Assembly (NCBI RefSeq): GCF_001039355.2
Contig: NW_019776168.1
Coordinates: forward strand, 124,001 to 188,000
Direction: 5' to 3'
Origin: Lingula anatina
Lineage: Eukaryota > Brachiopoda > Lingulata > Lingulida > Lingulidae
DNA length: 64,000 nucleotides
Under the pieces are notes generated by a model. It did not search any database, was not told where the DNA came from, and worked only from the letters and a program-made list of their open reading frames with translations. Of this stretch, positions 57,716 to 64,000 are shown piece by piece. Within the stretch, counting starts at the first letter, position 1; each line of letters opens with the position of its first letter. Position numbers and translations under genes: made by a program.

Positions 57716-60700
57716 ATGGAAGAAAAAAAAGAAAAAATGGAAGAAGGAGCAGCAAAACCGACAAAAATCAGTATAAACAGCACTAAAACATTTAAAAGAG
57801 ATGTAAAAGATATCTTCCTCTTGAAGAAAAAGAAACAAGCAAACACTCCAGAAATTCAGAAACTGAAGCATTTCCCTGAAGCAGATTTATACAAAGTCAT
57901 CTATGATGTTGCAAATGAAATTGCTGTTTGCTACGGGTGCCAGATTGGATCTTTGACCACTGACTCTGATGTTCACTCTTTGGCAGAATTTGCCGTCTTC
58001 TGCATGCTTGAAACACTAAGAAGTGAAGAAGACCCCTTTAATAGGAACCGCATGTTGTTGTCTATTCTGGAGAGAAATGATTTGTCAGTTCTGAAAAGGA
58101 ATCATGGGTTTGAGGATAGAGAGGTGTTTACTGCATCAGGCAAAACATGGCGTCTGTCTGAAATCTTCAGAGAACCAGGTATTTGTATGCCAGTTGTGGA
58201 AAAAGGAAAAGGAGACATCAAAATGATGTTATATCAAGGAACGGCAGGTGAAGAGAAATATGGCTATAGATTTCCACTCACTGTGTGGGATGAGGATCAA
58301 CAGAAGTTTGCTGTATGTGACAGCGATCAGCAGTATATGGACAGCTGTGACCAGAGAGAAGATGATAAACACTCTCTACTGTCAACTCAGAGCCTACCAA
58401 CATTGGTCCTCTATAACTCGGACCTTTTCCTAGAGTACATTCAGAAAGCTGCATCTGAAAAGAAAAAGATGACTTTTGGTGATTTTGTGAACGGAAAAGC
58501 CAAAGAGCCCTACTTGTTCATTGTGCTGCGGCCTGTTGATGGTTTTTCATCTACCACTATGCCATTCCTTGAGACTATGACACAATGCGACTTTTCAAAT
58601 ACCGATTTGTCTTTCCTGAGGTTTTCAAAGATCACAAAAGAAATAAAGGGCTGTAGTTTCTCAAGTGGAAATTTAAGCAATACAGATATGTCAGGTGTTG
58701 TCATAACAATGTCAGATTTCAATTACGCAAATCTTTCATTTGCTTCTTTGATTGGCAGCAACTTAAGAAACTCAGAAAATACATGGAAGGACACAGTCTT
58801 TTGGTATACAGACCTCAGTAATGCAAAGCTTTCAGAAGAATTAGGACATGTGTTGAAAAAGGGGGATGATATAAATTTGGAAGGCTCTTCCATATTATCC
58901 CATCCTTCAGGTAAAAAAAAACAAAAAAATTACACATTAATATTGATAATGACATGAAGTCAAGACAAGATGAAGTTAAAAATCTTATTTATTGGAAGTA
59001 CTTTACTCCTTGTCCATTATCACTGTTATATGTGTTCTAATAGTTTTGTTCATGTGCATAATGTGGCACAATTCTAAGACAATTCTTTGTGTGAATACAG
59101 CAAAATAGCCAGCTAATTTTTACTGTTTAAAATTATACACATTTCAGAAGACTGACTTGAAGTACTGGTATTGATAGCATATGAAAATACAGTTGTAACT
59201 GAAATTTAGATTTAAAAATTGGAATAACAGTTTGATCGCAGTTTTCCCTTTTCAGAGGAGATGGCTACTAAAAGTAAAACAGTTCATGAAGATGATCCCA
59301 CAACAGAAGTCAAATCACGTAGAGAAGGAGCAGAAGCTGTTGGTAATACATATTTAAAATTTTGAAAAGTTGTGTGAAGTTGATTTAAAAACCAAAACAA
59401 ACATTAACTTTAAGAAAATAAACATTAATTGTTATTTATTTGCATTATTTGATCAAGAACTTCGTAGTAATTAAAATTGCAAGTGTGCCCCTGTACATTT
59501 AACATTAGAGTTCATACAATTTTCTCAAAAGCTATAACAAGCAATTTTGAATGATGTTATAATTTAAGTATGTTTTATCAAGAGAAAGTCTTCCAAGATG
59601 TTCAGTCTAAGAAAGCTTCCCAGTTACCTGAGAGTGAGGAAGAGTCTTCAGATGACAGTGAAGAAGATCCTGATACAGTGGACAGTTTCCAGGAGTCTGG
59701 TGACACTTACGCAGTTTTTTTACCCATGGAGCCTGACAGAGGTACTGGTCTACATATTTATAACTGCATGAATATGATGACTAAATGGTTAAACTGGATG
59801 ATATCATATTGTAGATGATGCATGTAATAATTCTTGGATTGGAGCCACATCTTATTAATCTTTGTAGTTGACAGTTCCTTAACCTTTGGTGAATGTGAGT
59901 GTGTTGTCTATGTTATAACATCATATGTATAGAACATGTCACATTCCAAATGGAACCAAATTTGTAAGAAAAAACCTCTATGAAGCTGTGTTGGACATTT
60001 TCATCTATGCTAGCAGACCTGTATTGTGCATTATGTTTTCTAGGGAAGATGCAAACACCTTTGAGTGAACTTAGTGAAGACAAATCTCAGCGTAAGTTTA
60101 ACTAATTCCATGATCATTAGTCAATAGAGATAAATTTTCATTGCCTTTGACTGGTAAATTACCAGTCATGCAGAATACAGAATTTCAAAGATTTTAATAA
60201 AGAATAAAGGGTCAACGAAGAATGTTCCAATACCGTACATCCAAGCAGTAAAACAGAGCAACAGTTTTGTTCAAAGTGATCTAAGTGTAACAGTAGGAGG
60301 TATAATGAGAAAAATATGGCAGAACAAATGAATAGCATTTTATAACGTTGTTTCAGAGATCAGACAAGAAGCAGACCAGCTAAATGCAGCAATGACAGGG
60401 TCAGGGGACGTCAACTTTGTGTATGCCTGGGCAGCATGCGATGCAAGAGACCTCCATAACGTTTTCCTGGTAGTCTATGTTCGTAGCCTGGAAGAAAATC
60501 GTTGCTTGTTTTTGAAACAGAAGCTGGAGGAAATGAAATGTGCCAAGTACAAAATATGGCTGTTCAACAAACCAATTAGATCCAAGTTTCCTAGGTGCCC
60601 CAACAATATGGAACCAGTTCCACCTAATTGGGTTAGTAAAATGTGGAAGACTTTATATGAACATTCCATGAAGTTATTCCAAGAGCACAGCAATATTTCT

Positions 60701-62758
60701 TATATGACTGCCAGTAAATTTGAAATTGATCGAAATGGTCAGTGTCACAGAAAAGATTGTGTTGTAGTGTACGTTAGGGACAAAGGTTACATTCCAGCCA
60801 ATGAAAGAAGTTTTCCAAAAAGATTGCCCAACGGTATATCTGTAGATGTCAGGGGAGGTTATTACTGCCCATTAATGGATGACAAAGAAGGGGCTGGGAC
60901 CACTGTAGGTTGGGCTGGGGTTCCTAGAAGGGTGGCACAAGCTGGGGCTGGGGCTGCTGGGGAAGGGGCTGGGTCTCAAACAGAAAGTGCTGGTGCCCTA
61001 GAAGAAATGACAAGGAACTGCAGTGGAGATAGTGCTCCTGGTGTGGAAGCGGGAGGTTCTGGGGGCAGGGATGTTGCTGCTGGGGAAGGGACTAGGTCTC
61101 CAGTAGAAAGCACTAGACCTGGGGGAGTAACAGGGGCCATGACAGGAGGTGGTGCTCCAAATGTGGAAAACAGAGGTATTGGGAGCAGAGGTTGGGCTCA
61201 TGGGGAAAAAATTGAATTTCTTAGAGCAGCAGTTGAGGGTTTTGGGGGAGACACTAGAGGTGCATTTAAACAGCATTTAACTATAGGTTGTGGTATCAGC
61301 AGGCACAATGACCATTTATATGGCACAGGGACACTGGGAATGTTTGTCAAAGATAAGCTGACCAAGGAGATTGGTCTGCTTACTGCTGCTCACACTCTGA
61401 TCGCTCGAACACAGATGGTTATTCCTGTGCCTGAGGAAATTGATCCACTAGCACTCCCAATGGAAGGAAGTATGTATCCTAGTGACAGAAGTTTTACAGC
61501 GCAAGTGTCTGATGAACAGACTGAAGAAGCCAGTGAGCAGGGTACTAATTCTCCTCATTCTGTACCTACTACCACCCCTCAAGAGAGCGCCAATGCCTCC
61601 CCAAATTTAAGGTCATCTCCTGTTGTTGGACCTGTACAACCATCTCTTCAGATTTCACCCTTCACTTCCTTGCCAGCAGGTTCAAGACCGGCAACATTTT
61701 CGACTGGCAAAGAACCACTAATGTTACCTGAAGCTTCTGGCTACACATCATGTCCTGATGCAGTGATTCGTTCTCAGTCTCGCAGTCCAGTGGCACAGAC
61801 TTGTGTAGCTGAAACAAATCAACCTATCTCAAAAATGGCAAATGTGTCATCCACTTCCAGACCACAAAACATAACGACTTCTACTTTAGACTCATTACGA
61901 CATAGGACCCCATCTGAAAGTGCTTTGCCTCAGGATATGCCACCCACCCTGGTCCCCAATCCCCAAATATCCCCTCTTAACCTACGGGGTCCACAATTCC
62001 GCATGCAGGGGAGCTCTGAAGAATTACCAGCAGAAACATTTGTGGTACAGCCCTCAGAGGGGGAGGTCAGCTGGCTGCGTTGGTCTTCAGATGGGAATGA
62101 AAGATATGATGTGGAAAATAGAAAATGTGCTGAAGTTAAAAGCCCACGGATGTATTGTTATGGGGTCAGTCAAAGTAGAAATTGCGATTTTTTGCTAAAA
62201 TTGTACCATCAGAGAGATCAGCCTGGTCCTGTTCCAGTGGGTATTGATGCCGTTTTTGCTTCAATTTTGAAACCACGCCAGCCAGAAAATTCTTCATTCT
62301 TGCAAGGTAAAGTGTCCTTTGATGAACCCAATATCCTCAATTTGGATAATATTGTAGAGATTTTAAATGGTGAATGGGAAGCTGAACCATGTATAAGAAA
62401 AGAATTAGATGGTACATTCAGTTTGGAAGTCTTCAAATATGGGTATAGGACACAACTCACAAGGGGTAAATTGGATTTTGTTGGTGGAATTCCCTCAGTC
62501 ATTTCCAGGTATGGTTGTAGTTCAAATGCCAACATCTTACCAAACCAAATGGAAGTTCAGTTATTTGATCAGTCACCAGCATTTGCAGACCATGGCGACT
62601 CCGGTGCCATCGTTTTCACAATTTTGAAACAATCTCTGTATGTAGTGGGAATGGTGATAGGAAGGATTGGTGAAAAAATTGTAGTGACACCAATAGAACC
62701 TATCTTTGAAAAATTAGGGCTTGAATTTTTGGAAAAGCAGGATTACCTAACAGCTTGA
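57716..62758 (+). CDS. Unrecognised multidomain protein: pentapeptide-like repeats plus trypsin-fold protease
   Basis: Coding exons are 57716-58910, 59256-59342, 59583-59741, 60044-60091 and 60357-62758. GT/AG junctions are all phase 1, giving 1296 aa. Residues 1-290 form an unfamiliar globular region. About 290-372 has pentapeptide-like A/N-(D/N)-L/F-S repeats (CDFSNTDLSFL, NLSNTDMSG, SDFNYANLSFASL, TDLSNAKLS). Small acidic exons follow (ESEEESSDDSEEDPD). About 510-660 is another unfamiliar domain (YVRDKGYIPANERSF). A Gly/Ala-rich linker lies at 675-780. From about 800 there is a trypsin-like fold with GTGTLGMFV, catalytic His in LTAAHTL (H842), a likely Asp in GIDAVF (D1127) and Ser in GDSGA (S1245). 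A Pro/Ser/Thr-rich insert separates His and Asp. The ATG at 57716 is preferred over 57704 for its A at -3 and G at +4. There is no signal peptide, so it is probably intracellular. Its function is unknown. Confidence 0.88.
60953..61195 (+). repeat. Two imperfect ~41-codon repeats inside the protease gene
   Basis: Units 60953-61075 and 61076-61195 both start AAGEG and keep the order Ser/Glu-Ser, Gly, Met-Thr, Gly-rich SAP/GAP, V-E and GG/RG. They form the Gly/Ala-rich linker before the protease domain. Confidence 0.6.
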
Positions 62759-62872
62759 AATACATAAACTGGTTGTGATAGGATTTGAAAACTTGCAGAA
62801 ACATAATTGTAAATATTGTATTTTTTATTTATATAACTATATGTATAACATGCAGGAGAAGAATATTGAAAA

Positions 62873-62878
62873 AATAAA
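62873..62878 (+). terminator. Polyadenylation signal of the protease gene (AATAAA)
   Basis: A canonical hexamer about 115 bp after the stop, in AATAAAGG context. Confidence 0.5.
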
Positions 62879-63149
62879 GGCACAAGTAAGTCATTATTTT
62901 TATTTTTTATTACCGACTGGAACGTACAGGAAACTTGAAGAAAAAACTGAAAACTGATAAATCTCCAGCACTCCAAATTATAGTGTAATATTAAAAGTTT
63001 CATAAGTGTTTCCTGCTCATGTAATGTTGTCACCACAATTGTTACAACAGCATTTCTTTCTACAGATCCAATTGCTTTCAGAGACAAATAATAAATGGGC
63101 AAAAACTATCAAACAGAATCATGTGTACACATGTAAATTAACTTAGAAA

Positions 63150-63372
63150 CCATTCCCACAGACATTTAGATTGATCTATCCCCCTGGAGAGTCTCACTAG
63201 ATTGCTGTCAGCTTACCCGGCTTAAATGTCTGTGCCTCCTACTAAAAGCTGTAAGGGGATAATTAACTTTAGTGTGTGCTCGGCTCCCAGAAGCTGACAG
63301 CAATTTAGCATGAACCCCCAGGGAGTCAAGTTGATCCAGATGGATCGATCCAAATCTGTGGCAACCCAGTCT
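63150..63372. mobile_element. Palindromic MITE-like element, family B, copy 2
   Basis: The arms are imperfect inverted repeats. The left arm has CTCACTAGATTGCTGTCAGCTT, ACTAAAAGCTG and GGGGATAATTAA; the reverse of the right arm has GCTAAATTGCTGTCAGCTTC and CACTAAAGTTAATTATCCCC. The reverse of the right end (CTAAGACTGGGTTGCC, GGATCGATCC) matches the start of the copy at 51370. It is non-coding. Confidence 0.65.
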
Positions 63373-63539
63373 TAGAAAAATATAAAAGGTGTCCTGTCCA
63401 GGAAATTCATGCTTAGTATTTTCGTTGAATAAAATTTACTTCCCTCTCACAAGTCATTGCTTGATGCATCTTAATATACACTTGGATTCAATGTCTTATA
63501 CCTCATTCAAGCATTGTATCAGAACCAACCAGCCACTAA

Positions 63540-63710
63540 CAGAAGAATGTGAATCCAAGACTATGAATATAGAAAGAGTCCAGCAAGGCTGCATCTAACC
63601 AGCATCCCTTTTGACCTATACAGTGCACAGATCCTACAAAATAAGCAGCAAAACTCGACCTCTGCTATGCAGATGATATCACACTCACAGCAAACAATAA
63701 CAAGGCAGCA
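63540..63710 (+). pseudogene. Decayed non-LTR retrotransposon reverse-transcriptase fragment
   Basis: Three frames give pieces in the order expected of a LINE reverse transcriptase: VQQGCI, then a stop and frame change, FDLYSAQI, another frame change, then LCYADDITLTA. YADD is the palm-domain catalytic motif. The fragment is broken by frameshifts and a stop and is cut off at the N, so it is inactive. Confidence 0.7.
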
Positions 63711-63714
63711 AAGC

Positions 63715-63715
63715 N
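63715..63715. other. Unresolved base (N), probable assembly join
   Basis: The only N in the window lies exactly where the sequence changes from the LINE fragment to a copy of the DNA at 57185 onward. Confidence 0.8.
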
Positions 63716-63716
63716 G

Positions 63717-64000
63717 CCACTGACAAAGATATATTGCAGAGACACCCATCCCTAGCTTCTAAATCACTTCTCAATCATTGAGTTGGCTTTTTTATCTTAA
63801 TTCAAGTGCTTTGTAGTACATGTATGGTGCAAGTAACATAGGATTTTTTACTACATATAATATTTGGCAACAAAATTTCTCTTTGATACTACAGTAATGT
63901 TGTGTTTAAAAGTTTACCCATATTAAAATATATCTAACAGCAAGATGTTAACACAATGTGTTGATTGGAAGACTGCAAAACATGTTATACATGTATATAG
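63717..64000 (+). repeat. Right copy of a near-identical direct duplication
   Basis: It begins CCACTGACAAAGATAT, as at 57185, and stays near-identical to the window edge. Differences seen include TACCCATA for TACTCATA, ACACAATG for ACATAATG and a 2-base insertion near 63860. Continuing it would reach a second copy of the protease gene just beyond the window. Confidence 0.93.

Noticed and set aside
58911-58957. Read-through of the first protease-gene exon to the stop after 58950
   Set aside because: A GT donor at 58911 keeps phase 1 with every following exon; the lysine-rich read-through is intronic. A short isoform cannot be excluded.
61920-62198. A 92-codon frame within the protease exon
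   Set aside because: It is an out-of-frame shadow of the large exon.

Overview
This is animal nuclear DNA: intron-rich, AT-rich and full of simple repeats and short transposon remnants. It carries six protein-coding genes whose exons join at GT/AG boundaries in matching phase. The gene set (fascin, ALKBH5, a BMP3/GDF10-type TGF-beta ligand, CFAP299) fits a bilaterian. Intron size and gene spacing suggest a marine invertebrate, perhaps a hemichordate, echinoderm or cephalochordate, but the sequence alone does not settle the phylum.

Layout. 1-6567: non-coding, 3' side of fascin. 6568-16420 (-): fascin, four coding exons, 499 aa. 16421-19242: divergent promoter region. 19243-21824 (+): ALKBH5 RNA demethylase, three exons, 377 aa. 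21825-26044: non-coding. 26045-31280 (-): BMP3/GDF10-like ligand, three coding exons, 487 aa. 31281-37262: non-coding, with one possible upstream exon and a DNA-transposon relic. 37263-51152 (-): an unidentified 555-aa coiled-coil protein in 12 coding exons. 52397-54347 (+): CFAP299, six exons, 233 aa. 54348-57679: intergenic, with a TATA/GC-box promoter candidate and a MITE. 57716-62758 (+): an unrecognised 1296-aa protein joining pentapeptide-like repeats to a trypsin-fold protease domain. 62759-64000: a palindromic element, a decayed LINE reverse-transcriptase fragment, one N, then a near-identical copy of the DNA found upstream of the last gene.

The genes do not form one pathway. Two relationships stand out. 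The coiled-coil gene and CFAP299 are divergent with about 1.2 kb between their start codons, which suggests shared, possibly ciliary, control. CFAP299 and the BMP3 relative are also neighbours in vertebrates, so this looks like an old conserved linkage. The most novel item is the pentapeptide/protease gene, which may begin again beyond the right edge as a tandem copy or an uncollapsed allele. Coding coordinates come from reading splice sites and translations by eye. Untranslated exons and transcription starts are not resolved.
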